Shown: positions 18,008 through 27,460, counted from the first letter of the stretch. The stretch: DNA of 64,000 nucleotides from CBDCFL01 sp965216135 (GCA_965216135.1 CBDCFL010000017.1:141769-205768); one strand, 5' to 3'. Numbers and translations: made by a program. Notes: a model not told the origin generated them from the letters alone.

Positions 18008-18584
18008 CTCAAATCTTGCCTTCGTTTCTTGCCGGTTGAATTGCAATATTGCTCTGTTTTGGCAGGCTGAATTTTGTGCCGTCTGGCTCATATTAGGGCA
18101 TCCGCATTTAGACCGATCGTAACTCTTGAGACCGTAACGCTGATGTTCTGGCAGAAAGTGTTTAAAAACGATCAACTTTCGGGCGTAAAACCATCACCCA
18201 ATACTGATGGATTCTCAGTATTTTGACCATTTATCGCGTATTGTCAGGGATTTGTGCGTCGTGTCGGTGGACTGCACGGGGAGTGAGCGAGAGAAGTTAC
18301 GTTACGTCAGTATTCGTCGCATGGCCGAATTTGCACAGAGCCGAGTGCCAAGCCGCGGACCCCGGGCCGAATCGAAGCGCGTTGAATGCGGCTTTGCACT
18401 GTCCAGCGGTCCAGCAATTTCATCTTGAAGCGATTGAGCCGTGGTTCAGCAAATCTTGCCCTGCCCCAGTGCGGCGCAGATGCGCTTGTTATCAATGGCG
18501 CGCAACTTTATATCCGGCGCAGTCGCGAAACCTAACGACCGCGATGCCACAGGCTTTGGCTTTGAGCATGAAGAAAACCACCGG
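18008..18584. other. Intergenic stretch without a recognised gene
   Basis: About 580 bases between the small hypothetical frame and the acyltransferase. Open frames here are short and biased by composition. A longer in-frame extension of the acyltransferase runs back to 18441 but shows no family similarity. No RNA gene was recognised. Confidence 0.5.
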
Positions 18585-19505
18585 ATGAGGCCGCAATTGG
18601 GCGACTGGGCGATCAATCTGATCCTGCGCGTGATGATCGCTGCTTTGCTGGTCTTGCCCTACCGCTGGCGCGTGCCGGCGATGGGTTGGATCAACCGGCG
18701 ACTTGTTGCGCCGATCGCCGGATATAACAAACGCAGCGCGGCCAATCTGGACCTGATTTATCCGAGCATGACACCAGAGGAGCGCGCCAGGATAATTGCC
18801 GGTGTTGCCGACAACATGGGCCGCACGTTTATCGAGAACTATTCGGCCCGCGATTTTCCGGCTCGCAGCCGCGATGCGGACCTTACCGGCCCCGGTCTGG
18901 TTGCCATCGAAAAGGCGCGCGATGCGGGCCAACCGGTGCTGCTGGTTACCGGTCATTTCGGCAATTACGAAGCTCCGCGCGCCGCGCTTCTGGCGCGCGG
19001 GTTTGATGTCGGCGGCTTATACAGGCCGGCGCGCAACAAATATTTCAACCTCCATTATGCCGAGACCATGACCAGCCTTGGTGGGCCGGTGTTTGCCCAG
19101 GGCCGGCGCGGCACTGCCGGGTTTGTGCGGCATCTGAAAACCGGCGGATTTCTGGTCTTGCTGTTCGATCAGGCCAACAACCGGGGCACCGATCTACCGT
19201 TTCTTGGCCGCCCGGCCAGAACAGCGCTGTCGGCCGCGCAGCTTGCGCTGCGCTATAATGCGCTGCTGGTGCCGTTTTACGGCATTCGCCAGCGCGATGG
19301 GTTGTCATTTAAAAACATCTTGGAAGCCCCGGTCGAGCAGAGCGACGCGGAGACCATGACAAGGGCATTGAACGCCAGTCTGGAAGCGCGCATTGCGGAT
19401 AATCCTGAACAATGGCTGTGGGTGCACAGACGGTGGAAGCCCTACAAGCCTCGGCGTCAGCGCAGGCGCGCCGCGGCCAGGACGCGGCCCGGTCCGGCCG
19501 CCTGA
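18585..19505 (+). CDS. LpxL/HtrB-family lysophospholipid/lipid A acyltransferase
   Basis: This 306-residue membrane-associated protein belongs to the HtrB/LpxL acyltransferases, which add acyl chains to lipid A precursors or related lipids. The catalytic HX4E motif is GHFGNYE near residue 125. Conserved blocks include PYRWRVPAMGWINRR, GLYRPARNKYFN, and the end WLWVHRRWKPY typical of the family. The start MRPQLGDWAIN is chosen because homology and the first hydrophobic segment begin here. The last bases overlap the convergent DUF1223 gene by about 49. A diverged paralogue lies at 37866-38741 inside the mobile region. Confidence 0.87.
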   Translation: MRPQLGDWAINLILRVMIAALLVLPYRWRVPAMGWINRRLVAPIAGYNKRSAANLDLIYPSMTPEERARIIAGVADNMGRTFIENYSARDFPARSRDADLTGPGLVAIEKARDAGQPVLLVTGHFGNYEAPRAALLARGFDVGGLYRPARNKYFNLHYAETMTSLGGPVFAQGRRGTAGFVRHLKTGGFLVLLFDQANNRGTDLPFLGRPARTALSAAQLALRYNALLVPFYGIRQRDGLSFKNILEAPVEQSDAETMTRALNASLEARIADNPEQWLWVHRRWKPYKPRRQRRRAAARTRPGPAA

Positions 19506-20161
19506 AGGATCACCACGATCGGAGATGTGCCGCTGATCTGCACCCGCATGTTCAGCGGCTGGCGGCCGTTCCAGTTGCCCACGATGTCCCAGGCGCTGAC
19601 CGTGTTCACATAAGTCATGTCGCGCCCGGCATTTTCGCCACGGCGAATGGATACGTCATAGGTCGGAATATAACGCACGATCTGGACCATTATGTCGCGC
19701 GGCAATCCCGGTTCGGGCTTGGCGCTGATCTCAAGGCGACCACCGCGCATAACCAGGCTAAGCTCAACACCCGGATCGGCCGCGACGGCGGTCGAGATTG
19801 CGTCTGCGACTTGCATGGGTCGATAGCCGATCACGTGGGTGACACCGGCCACGATCATCTGCGGTGTGTAGATCGAACGTGAGCCTGCCGCATGAGCATA
19901 GCGTTTTTGCCGGGCGGTAAAGGCGGCATCGCCCATTGTGTCCTTCCAGCCGAGGTAGTCCCAGTAATCGACATGCAGGGCCAAAGGAATGACGTCGTCG
20001 CGCGTGGCGAGCTCGGCCAACAACGCATCGGCGGGCGGACAGGAAGAACAGCCCTGTGATGTAAAGAGCTCCACCACAACCGGATTCTGTTCGTCCGCCG
20101 GTGCGACAGCGGCCGACGCCATCCATGTCATTCCTGCCAAAACAGCTATCAAACCGCGCAT
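19457..20161 (-). CDS. Secreted DUF1223 thioredoxin-fold protein
   Basis: This 234-residue protein has a signal peptide (RGLIAVLAGMTWMASAAVA) and the DUF1223 core. VVVELFTSQGCSSCPPADAL gives a thioredoxin-like CxxC motif, followed by LALHVDYWDYLGWKDTMGDA and RSIYTPQMIVAG. The family is periplasmic and of unproven function; the CxxC suggests redox or metal chemistry. It converges on the acyltransferase and overlaps its 3' end. The start at 20161 (MRGLIAV) is preferred over 20170. Confidence 0.88.
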   Translation of the reverse strand: MRGLIAVLAGMTWMASAAVAPADEQNPVVVELFTSQGCSSCPPADALLAELATRDDVIPLALHVDYWDYLGWKDTMGDAAFTARQKRYAHAAGSRSIYTPQMIVAGVTHVIGYRPMQVADAISTAVAADPGVELSLVMRGGRLEISAKPEPGLPRDIMVQIVRYIPTYDVSIRRGENAGRDMTYVNTVSAWDIVGNWNGRQPLNMRVQISGTSPIVVILQAAGPGRVLAAARLR

Positions 20162-20391
20162 TGCTAACAATCCATCCGTTGTGGTTGAGCATAACTAAGC
20201 CACATGGCGTTGAACTGCCAATCAACGATTTGCGAGTGAGTGGTAATAATGGGTTTACCGAACTTGTGACATGGCGGGTTGATGTCATTGTGCACAATGG
20301 TATACAATTGCGGCACGCGCCCCTTGAACCCTGCATCCTGCTGCGGCAATAGACGGGTGCCAAGCCCCATAACCCATCAAAGAGGCCACCC

Positions 20392-23139
20392 ATGCCCATC
20401 ACCGTCGGAAAAGACACATCGCAAACCCGCAAGATGCTGACCGGGGGCGGCGCGACGATAGCGTATTATTCGATTGCTGCAGCGGAAGCGGCGGGCCTTG
20501 GCGATTTTTCGCGCGTACCCGCGGCGCTCAGGGTGGTGCTGGAAAACATGTTGCGGTTTGAGGATGGCAAAACCGTCACCGTCGACGACATCCGCGCGTT
20601 TTCGGACTGGGCGTCCAACGGCGGCAAGAACCCGCGCGAGATAGCCTACCGCCCTGCCCGCGTGCTGATGCAGGATTTCACTGGCGTGCCGGCGGTGGTC
20701 GATCTGGCTGCCATGCGCGACGGTTTGAAAGCACTCGGTGGTGATCCTGAAAAGATCAACCCGCTAAACCCGGTCGATCTGGTCATCGACCATTCGGTGA
20801 TGATTGACGAGTTCGGCAACCCGCGCGCCTTCCAGATGAATGTCGATCGCGAATACGAACGCAACCTGGAACGCTACACATTCCTCAAATGGGGCCAGTC
20901 GGCGTTCAACAATTTCCGCGTTGTCCCACCCGGCACAGGCATCTGCCATCAGGTAAACCTGGAATATCTGGCGCAGACCGTTTGGACCGACCAAGATCAG
21001 AACGGCGAAATGGTCGCCTACCCCGACACGCTGGTGGGCACCGACAGCCACACCACCATGGTCAATGGCGCGGCGGTTCTGGGTTGGGGTGTTGGCGGTA
21101 TCGAGGCCGAGGCCGTCATGCTGGGTCAGCCGATCTCGATGCTGATCCCCGAAGTTGTTGGATTTGAGCTAACCGGCGCGATGACAGAAGGCACGACCGG
21201 CACCGATCTGGTGCTGAAAGTTGTCGAGATGCTGCGTAAACGCGGCGTTGTGGGCAAGTTCGTCGAATTCTTTGGCTCTGGGCTGGAAAACCTGCCGCTG
21301 GCCGACCGGGCGACGATCGCCAATATGGCGCCTGAATACGGCGCGACCTGCGGGTTCTTTCCGATCGACGCCGAAACCATCCGGTACCTGCGCAATACCG
21401 GGCGCGATGAGGATCGGATCGCGCTGGTCGAGGCCTATGCGCGCGAAAACGGCTTTTGGCGCGGGGCCGATTACAACCCGGTTTATACCGACACGCTGCA
21501 TCTGGACATGTCCACCATCGTGCCCGCCATTTCCGGACCCAAACGTCCGCAAGACTTTGTGGCGCTGGACAGAGCCGCCGACAGCTTCTTTGGGGTCGTG
21601 GCGGAATACCGCGGCGAGGATGAAAGCGAGGCTGCCCATGACATGGCCTCGGAGGGTCCGGCACCCGATGCCAATGGCGACCCGCGCAAATCGGTCACGG
21701 TCGAAGGCGAAAACTACCGGCTGCGCGACGGCTCGGTGGTAATCGCCTCAATCACTAGCTGCACCAACACCTCCAACCCTTATGTGATGATCGGCGCGGG
21801 GCTGGTGGCGCGCAAGGCTGCAGCACTGGGGCTCACCCGCAAGCCCTGGGTCAAGACTTCGCTGGCACCAGGCAGCCAGGTGGTCAGCGAATATCTGCAA
21901 GCGGCCGGCTTGCAGGAGGATCTGGACAAACTCGGTTTTAATCTTGTCGGCTATGGCTGCACCACTTGTATCGGCAATTCGGGGCCGCTGCAGGCGGAGA
22001 TTTCTAACTCAATCCATGACAATGATCTGGTCGCCGTCTCCGTGCTGTCGGGCAATCGGAACTTTGAGGGCCGGATCAGCCCCGACGTACGGGCCAATTA
22101 TCTGGCCAGCCCGCCGTTGGTGGTGGCCTATGCACTGGCCGGTGACATGAATATTGACCTAACGACCGAGCCATTGGGTCAGGACAGGCAAGGCAACGAT
22201 GTCTACCTGAAAGACATCTGGCCCACCAACTCGGAAATTGCCGAACTGGTGCAGCAGACCGTCACCCGCGCCGCGTTTCAGGAAAAATACGCTGAGGTGT
22301 TTACCGGCGACGAACAATGGCAGGCGGTCAAGACCACCGACAGCCAGCTTTACGACTGGCCGACCAGCTCGACCTATATTCAGCATCCGCCTTATTTTCA
22401 GGGAATGTCGCCGGAACCCGGCAAGATTACCAATATCGAAGGGGCGCGCGTGCTTGCGGTGCTGGGCGATATGATCACCACCGACCACATCTCGCCTGCT
22501 GGTTCGTTCAAAGAGACAACGCCTGCAGGTCAATATCTGACCGAGCATCAGGTTGGCCCGCGCGATTTCAATTCCTACGGATCGCGTCGCGGCAACCATC
22601 AGGTGATGATGCGCGGGACATTTGCCAATATTCGGATCAAAAATGAGATGCTGGATGGGGTTGAAGGCGGCTATTCATTGGGCCCGGACGGCCAGCAGAT
22701 GTCAATCTATGACGCCGCCATGGCCTATCAGGATGCGGGCACGCCGCTGGTGATCTTTGGCGGCGAGCAATACGGTGCCGGGTCAAGCCGCGACTGGGCG
22801 GCCAAGGGCACCAGCCTTTTGGGCGTCAAGGCGGTGATTGCGGAAAGCTTTGAGCGCATCCATCGGTCTAATCTGGTCGGGATGGGGGTCATTCCGTTTG
22901 AATTTACTGGTGGAGAAACGCGCAAATCTCTGGGCTTGACCGGCGAGGAAACTGTCTCAATCAGTGGGTTGGAGGGCGATCTTAAACCATTGTCGAAGGT
23001 GACGTGCACAATCACCTATCCCAGCGGAATGGTCCGCGCGATTGAGCTGAAATGCCGGATAGATACCGAAGTCGAGATCGAATATGTCGAAAACGGCGGC
23101 GTGCTGCATTACGTGCTGAGGAACCTGGCGGCGGCGTGA
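20392..23139 (+). CDS. acnA: Aconitate hydratase A
   Basis: This 915-residue iron-sulfur enzyme of the TCA cycle isomerises citrate to isocitrate. Typical blocks include DLVIDHSVMID, NLEYLAQTVW, GTDSHTTMVNGAAVLGWGVG, and the cluster cysteines in SITSCTNTSNP and YGCTTCIGNSG. The C-terminal swivel domain has NSYGSRRGNHQVMMRGTFAN and GAGSSRDWAAKG. The length matches AcnA/IRP-type enzymes. A 230-base region upstream, shared divergently with the DUF1223 gene, should hold the promoter; no clear operator was recognised. Confidence 0.97.
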   Translation: MPITVGKDTSQTRKMLTGGGATIAYYSIAAAEAAGLGDFSRVPAALRVVLENMLRFEDGKTVTVDDIRAFSDWASNGGKNPREIAYRPARVLMQDFTGVPAVVDLAAMRDGLKALGGDPEKINPLNPVDLVIDHSVMIDEFGNPRAFQMNVDREYERNLERYTFLKWGQSAFNNFRVVPPGTGICHQVNLEYLAQTVWTDQDQNGEMVAYPDTLVGTDSHTTMVNGAAVLGWGVGGIEAEAVMLGQPISMLIPEVVGFELTGAMTEGTTGTDLVLKVVEMLRKRGVVGKFVEFFGSGLENLPLADRATIANMAPEYGATCGFFPIDAETIRYLRNTGRDEDRIALVEAYARENGFWRGADYNPVYTDTLHLDMSTIVPAISGPKRPQDFVALDRAADSFFGVVAEYRGEDESEAAHDMASEGPAPDANGDPRKSVTVEGENYRLRDGSVVIASITSCTNTSNPYVMIGAGLVARKAAALGLTRKPWVKTSLAPGSQVVSEYLQAAGLQEDLDKLGFNLVGYGCTTCIGNSGPLQAEISNSIHDNDLVAVSVLSGNRNFEGRISPDVRANYLASPPLVVAYALAGDMNIDLTTEPLGQDRQGNDVYLKDIWPTNSEIAELVQQTVTRAAFQEKYAEVFTGDEQWQAVKTTDSQLYDWPTSSTYIQHPPYFQGMSPEPGKITNIEGARVLAVLGDMITTDHISPAGSFKETTPAGQYLTEHQVGPRDFNSYGSRRGNHQVMMRGTFANIRIKNEMLDGVEGGYSLGPDGQQMSIYDAAMAYQDAGTPLVIFGGEQYGAGSSRDWAAKGTSLLGVKAVIAESFERIHRSNLVGMGVIPFEFTGGETRKSLGLTGEETVSISGLEGDLKPLSKVTCTITYPSGMVRAIELKCRIDTEVEIEYVENGGVLHYVLRNLAAA

Positions 23140-23621
23140 TGCGATGACCAAATTTGTTATCCGGCACGTCATTCATCGGTCTGACGATTGGATTTGCTTG
23201 ACAATCTGCCAGCACGCAGCTTGGCCAGTTGCTAGTATTGGACGTCGCTGGTATTGTGTTGTTCGCGATTTACATGCTCGGCGCGTGCAAGGCCCGGCTA
23301 GGCCGTCGTGGTTGACCTGTTTGCTGAGCGACGAACGGTCGGCTGGTTTGGTGGGCTGTCCATCGGGGCGTCGCAATGCCCGACCAAGGCATTTTTGGGA
23401 TGCCAGTCACTGCTTTCACTGCAGCGGCGACACCTTTTAAGAAATAAAGCGCGATCAGCCTGCCATTGTTGCGGGCAATTGTAGCGTAAATTGCAACAAA
23501 TGCTCCGTTTTCTGCCCCATTATCACCAATATTGCTTTCTACAAATTCACCATATCGAGCCGTCAGGGATGCACGGTTGGTTATGAAAATCTGGGCTTTG
23601 TGCCTTGCGGGATACCAAGTG
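23140..23621. other. Intergenic stretch after acnA
   Basis: About 480 bases with no recognised gene, RNA or clear terminator. Short frames exist on both strands, but none has a convincing start or family pattern. Confidence 0.5.
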
Positions 23622-24161
23622 ATGAAACGAAATGCTGCCAAAAAAGTCTTCACGCTGATCATCAGCGCTGTGGTCGCTATTAGCTTTGCGACCAGTGCTG
23701 TGGCCAAATCGCGTGAATCGGTGCAACTGGTAACTGCGGCTTACAAAGAGTGGGTCACCACCGAGGGCCGCACGTTGACTGACCGGGTGCGCATTCTGCT
23801 CAGGCCCAATATGATCGTCGTCAATTTGACCCATGAGCTTGGAACGACCAAGCTGATCTATTCCGCCGATGGTACCGTGTTTCTTGGCGAACTGAGCGAA
23901 GTTGCCGGAACATCTGCGCGCGACAAGTGCCGCGTGCGCATTCGTTGCCGCTCTGGTGCTAAGAAACGCCAGCAGCCGACAATTGCGTCGTTTGAAGAGC
24001 AGATCGCTCAGCAACAGGAAGAGGCTGAAAGCGAAGATTCGGATGCCAACGAAGACGAATCCTCTGATGACGACGACGACGATGCCGGTGACGACGACGA
24101 AGATTCGGAAAAATCGCCGAACAACGGCAAGGGTCATGGCAAGGGCAAGGGACCGGGGTAA
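23622..24161 (+). CDS. Secreted protein with an acidic low-complexity tail
   Basis: This 179-residue protein starts MKRNAAKKVFTLIISAVVAI and has a signal peptide probably cut at SAVAKS. A structured middle (about residues 30-110) ends with CRVRIRCRSG. It is followed by a Gln/Glu-rich helix (FEEQIAQQQEEAESED) and an Asp/Glu/Ser-rich tail with a run of consecutive Asp. The final residues are Gly/Lys-rich (NGKGHGKGKGPG). Such tails often bind calcium or cations, but no known repeat signature is seen. An ATG at 23583 is an alternative start. I do not recognise the family. Confidence 0.6.
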   Translation: MKRNAAKKVFTLIISAVVAISFATSAVAKSRESVQLVTAAYKEWVTTEGRTLTDRVRILLRPNMIVVNLTHELGTTKLIYSADGTVFLGELSEVAGTSARDKCRVRIRCRSGAKKRQQPTIASFEEQIAQQQEEAESEDSDANEDESSDDDDDDAGDDDEDSEKSPNNGKGHGKGKGPG

Positions 24162-24385
24162 CACCGGCCCGCGCGCCATCGGTCTGAGATCGCTGCAAAG
24201 CTTTTCTTACACAATACAGCTCCGCGCTGACGCGCTGCGGCTCTAAGCCATACACTCTGTGCAGCGTCGCGCGATGCGACGAAATCGCGCTGGCGCATTG
24301 TTGTGAGTGCCTGCCATTAGCGATAGGACTGGGCGCACGCGTTAGCGCGGATCGCCATCGCGAATATAACATTTAGGCAAGCACC

Positions 24386-25825
24386 ATGATCGGCCCCCTG
24401 ACACATTCCGATTTTACCATTCACGAGGTCGGATCGGGCCGACAGATATCCGGGCCGGATCTTATCGCCTTAGCGCGGGTACGCGCCGCGCAATTGGGGG
24501 CGCATATCGGGCGGGAACGCCGCAATATCGTCATCGCCCATGGTAATACGATCGACTTTTTCGCTGATCTATTGGGCATCTGGTGCGTTGGTGGCGTTGC
24601 CATTTGCATCAACCCCGGTCTGACCCGTCCGGAGCTGGAACTTGTCGCCGAATTCTCACGCCCGGCGGCCATCCTGACTGACGGTTCAATCGCTGATGTG
24701 GCGGATGTGGCGACCATCTGCACCTGGGCGGAACCGGTTAGCGCCCCTGCCCCGCCGATGCACGCCGCTGGGCTGGATGACCCGGCGCTGATCCTGTTTA
24801 CCTCAGGCACCACCGGCCAGCCCAAAGGCGTGGTGCATTCCCACCGCTCGCTGTTGGCACGGGTGTCGCTGAATGTCGCTCATCTCGAGGCCGATGTGCT
24901 GACCAAATCGCTTTGCGTTCTGCCGACCCATTTCGGCCATGGGCTGATCGGCAATTGCCTGACCGCGCTGGCCGCCGGGGGCACGCTTTACCTGTATCCC
25001 AACACCGGAATGGCCGGCGCGGCAGCCCTTGGCGCGGTCATTGATGAGCATGAGATCAGTTTCCTGTCGTCGGTTCCGTCCTTTTGGAAGCTTGCACTGC
25101 GCGTGTCGCCCCCGCCCGCGGGCGGAACCCTGAAGCGCATCAATATCGGCTCGGCACCGCTGGCTGGCGAGACATGGACGGATGTCATCAGCTGGGCCGG
25201 CGGGGCGGCGGGTGCCAATATGTATGGCATCACCGAGACCGCCAATTGGATCGGCGCGGCCTCCTCCGCGGATTTCACCCCCGAGGACGGGTTGTTAGGC
25301 AGGCTTTGGGGTGGCGCTGCGGCGATCCGCTCAGGCGGCGGGACATTGGCCGAAAACGGCGCCGGAGAGATCATGGTGCGCACCCCGTCGCTGATGTCGG
25401 GGTATTTTCAGCGCCCCGATCTGAGCGCGCAGGTCCTGGTCGGCGGCTGGTATGCGACCGGGGACACCGGAACGCTGGATAACGGCGTGCTGCGCCTGAC
25501 CGGGCGGGCCGGCAATGTGATCATTCAGGCCGGCATCAACATCCATCCCGAAGAGCTCGATCTGCTGTTTGAGCGTCACGACGATGTGGCCGAGGCCTGT
25601 GCATTCGGGCTGGACGATCCAGTCAGCGGCCAGGCAGTGGCGCTTGCGGTGACGCTCAGGGAAGGCGCGGCGGCGACGGGTGCCGATCTGGCGGACTGGG
25701 CGCAGAGCCGGTTACGCGCTGACGCGTTGCCGCAGCGCTATTTTGTTCTGCCCGAAATCCCCAAAACCGACCGCGGCAAGCTGAACCGGGCGCTGGTGGC
25801 CAAAGCCTGCGAGGCGGCGCCATGA
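24386..25825 (+). CDS. AMP-dependent acyl ligase (acyl-adenylating enzyme)
   Basis: This 479-residue protein belongs to the ANL superfamily, which activates a carboxylic acid as an acyl-AMP and passes it to CoA or a phosphopantetheine carrier. Motifs are LILFTSGTTGQPKGVVHSH (P-loop), NMYGITETANW, YATGDTGTL, GRAGNVIIQAGINIHPEE (hinge) and the catalytic lysine region KTDRGKLNRAL. Its stop overlaps the GNAT gene by four bases, and that gene overlaps the ACP gene. The natural acceptor is therefore probably the ACP encoded two genes downstream. The acid substrate is unknown. Confidence 0.88.
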   Translation: MIGPLTHSDFTIHEVGSGRQISGPDLIALARVRAAQLGAHIGRERRNIVIAHGNTIDFFADLLGIWCVGGVAICINPGLTRPELELVAEFSRPAAILTDGSIADVADVATICTWAEPVSAPAPPMHAAGLDDPALILFTSGTTGQPKGVVHSHRSLLARVSLNVAHLEADVLTKSLCVLPTHFGHGLIGNCLTALAAGGTLYLYPNTGMAGAAALGAVIDEHEISFLSSVPSFWKLALRVSPPPAGGTLKRINIGSAPLAGETWTDVISWAGGAAGANMYGITETANWIGAASSADFTPEDGLLGRLWGGAAAIRSGGGTLAENGAGEIMVRTPSLMSGYFQRPDLSAQVLVGGWYATGDTGTLDNGVLRLTGRAGNVIIQAGINIHPEELDLLFERHDDVAEACAFGLDDPVSGQAVALAVTLREGAAATGADLADWAQSRLRADALPQRYFVLPEIPKTDRGKLNRALVAKACEAAP

Positions 25826-26400
25826 GCTGGGCACCCGGCCAGCCGGTACGCCTGACCACCAAGCGGTTTGTGATCCGCTCGATGGTGCCCAAGGACATCA
25901 ACGCGACGTTCCTAAAATGGCAATCCGACCGGGAACTGCGCGCGGGCCAGAACCAGAAACCCGGCAAGGTCAGCCGCGATGAGGCGTTCAAAATACTGCG
26001 CCGCGCCGACAATGCGGCGGTCTTTTATCTGATGATCGGGGCCAGCGTGGCCGAGCTGCCGGTCGGGTTCTTTGGCATCACCGCTGATCTGTCGGATCGA
26101 TACGCCGAAACCTTCGTGGTCATCGGCAACCGTGACTATTGGGGCAAAGGCACGGTGCTGGAAGCGCGCGCGGCTTTGCTCGATTTTCTGTTCGATGACT
26201 TGGGGATGCACAAGGTTCTGGGCCGGGTTCACGCCCGCAATCTGCCGTCGATCTTCAATTACAAGGCGCAGGGCTTCACCTGCGAGGCGGTGCTGCGCGA
26301 ACAGCTCACCTCTGCCACAGACGGCAGCCGTCTCGATCAGCTGGTATTTGCGATCCTGGCCGAGGAATGGCGCGCGCAACGCGGTGGGGAAAGCCCGTGA
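25822..26400 (+). CDS. GNAT-family N-acyltransferase
   Basis: This 192-residue protein starts MSWAPGQPVRLTTKRFVIRS and has a GNAT fold of the RimJ/RimL type. The region VVIGNRDYWGKGTVLEARAA corresponds to the acyl-donor-binding loop, and ARNLPSIFNYKAQGFTCEAV to the C-terminal strand-helix. It lies between an acyl ligase and an ACP with four-base overlaps on both sides. The donor may therefore be acyl-ACP rather than acetyl-CoA, with an amine as acceptor. This is inferred from context. Similar trios occur in surface-sugar acylation pathways. Confidence 0.83.
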   Translation: MSWAPGQPVRLTTKRFVIRSMVPKDINATFLKWQSDRELRAGQNQKPGKVSRDEAFKILRRADNAAVFYLMIGASVAELPVGFFGITADLSDRYAETFVVIGNRDYWGKGTVLEARAALLDFLFDDLGMHKVLGRVHARNLPSIFNYKAQGFTCEAVLREQLTSATDGSRLDQLVFAILAEEWRAQRGGESP

Positions 26401-26615
26401 GCCCGCGCGCGACCGAAATTCTGGCGCGGGCGCTTGGCTTGACCACAGACGCCGTCGGCCCCGATACCCGCCTGGGCACCGCCCCGCAGTGGGACAGCCT
26501 GGCCCATATGCGCATCATCCTGGCCATCGAAGCGGACCTGGGCCGTCAATTGCCCGCCGGGGATATATTGAGCGTCGCCGGTCCAGAGGACGTGGCGCGC
26601 CTGCTCAAGAGCTGA
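26397..26615 (+). CDS. Acyl carrier protein
   Basis: This 72-residue protein has an ACP fold. The phosphopantetheine attachment serine lies in QWDSLAHMRIILAIEADLG, matching the DSL signature. It starts with GTG at 26397, in the overlap GTGA with the GNAT stop, so translation is coupled. An in-frame ATG at 26367 is less likely because it would lie within the GNAT gene. The tail SVAGPEDVARLLKS is typical for stand-alone carrier proteins. It most likely carries the acyl group activated by the upstream ligase. Confidence 0.87.
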   Translation: MSPRATEILARALGLTTDAVGPDTRLGTAPQWDSLAHMRIILAIEADLGRQLPAGDILSVAGPEDVARLLKS

Positions 26616-26632
26616 CGCGGCCGCGCGCCAGC

Positions 26633-26675
26633 CTAGTTGTTGCCGATCTGGCCCCCCGTGGCAATCGGCATCGCG
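26633..26675 (-). repeat. Degenerate copy of a gene 3' end
   Basis: The 40 bases from CTAGTTGTTGCCGATCTGG to GGCAATCGGC match, with small indels, the 3' end of the CxxCH gene at 26768-26808 (CTAGTTTTCGCCGATCTG to GACAATCGGC). The frame is disturbed. This may be a relic of a tandem gene duplication. Confidence 0.5.
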
Positions 26676-26767
26676 GACTTCGCTGATGATTTGTAGGAGA
26701 TTATTTGTTGAGCGACGCACGGAGTGCCGCCGATCATCCAGCCGACTTGTACCAAATAATCGGCGGC

Positions 26768-27225
26768 CTAGTTTTCGCCGATCTGCCCGCCGTGACAATC
26801 GGCGCAGAACGGTGCCACCAGTTGCGGTGTGCCCTGCATGCACTGGGCCGGCTCATCGAACACACTTGCGTCGATCACCGCGTCCGGGATCCAATTGAAA
26901 TAATCGATCAGGTCCAGATCGCCGGCGTTGGTTTCATAGAACAGATGCGGGCGACCCGAAGCCGAATACCAGGACTGGATGAAATTTTCTGGCCCGCCAA
27001 AATAGCACGCCATTGCATTGACATGTTCGTTCGATGGATTGAGCGACGAGTTCGGCGCAATGCCTGCCTTGCACGAACAGCCGTAACGCGACGGCCAGTC
27101 AGGATGAACCGATCTGCGCGCCGCCAGTGTCAGACTGGCGATTGTCTCGGGCAAATCGCAACGCGCGGTCGAGGCCAGCTGCGCAGCCGCGGGCGTCAGC
27201 GATATGTTGACCAGGTCCGGGGCGG
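26768..27225 (-). pseudogene. 5'-truncated gene with a C-terminal CxxCH motif
   Basis: The open frame encodes about 150 residues ending CADCHGGQIGEN, where CxxCH is a potential c-type haem attachment site. Other Cys-bearing parts are RYGCSCKAGI and MACYFGGPEN, so the mature protein was probably secreted. The readable frame extends upstream to an in-frame stop near 27228 but lacks a signal peptide or good start. The 5' part is therefore probably missing. Upstream sequence at 27236-27388 belongs to a different gene fragment on the other strand. I do not recognise the family. Confidence 0.55.
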
Positions 27226-27235
27226 ATCACCCGAA

Positions 27236-27388
27236 GGCGACAGGAAAGCCGAACATTTCGGCAAGACCGTCCACGCCTGGGACGCGCGTGCCGCCAACAT
27301 CGCCGACGCCGCGGAGTTGAACGACGCCGGAGCCGATCTGGTGTTTTCCGAGGTAAGGGATTTTCGCGCCTGGGCGGTGGACGTCTAG
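27236..27388 (+). pseudogene. C-terminal fragment of an unidentified protein
   Basis: The frame encodes about 50 residues with protein-like composition, including HFGKTVHAWDARAANIAD and ADLVFSEVRDFRAWAVDV before the stop. There is no start, and the preceding codons are antisense to the CxxCH gene. It looks like the 3' end of a gene fused by rearrangement to unrelated sequence. It sits directly beside the tRNA-Arg fragment. I do not recognise the family. Confidence 0.45.
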
Positions 27389-27407
27389 CCAGCCACTCAG
27401 GCGAAAA

Positions 27408-27460
27408 TGGCGCACCCGACAGGATTCGAACCTGTGGCCTCTGCCTTCGGAGGGCAGGTA
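27408..27460 (-). pseudogene. 3' part of tRNA-Arg(CCG)
   Basis: Read on the minus strand, an anticodon stem-loop CTGCC-CTCCGAA-GGCAG (anticodon CCG) is followed by a T-arm (ACAGGTTCGAATCCTGT) and the 3' acceptor strand with CCA. The D-arm and 5' acceptor strand are missing: no CGGGTGC complement is found in the next 30 bases. An IS21 element begins at 27479. Partial 3' tRNA copies are typical attachment-site remnants of integrated islands. The fragment could also be a tRNA cut by rearrangement. Confidence 0.65.

Noticed and set aside
23144..23449. Small protein after acnA
   Set aside because: Short frames lack a ribosome site and protein-like pattern.
26705..27388. 227-codon plus-strand frame
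   Set aside because: Most of it is antisense to the CxxCH gene fragment; only the last ~50 codons look like a real protein end.
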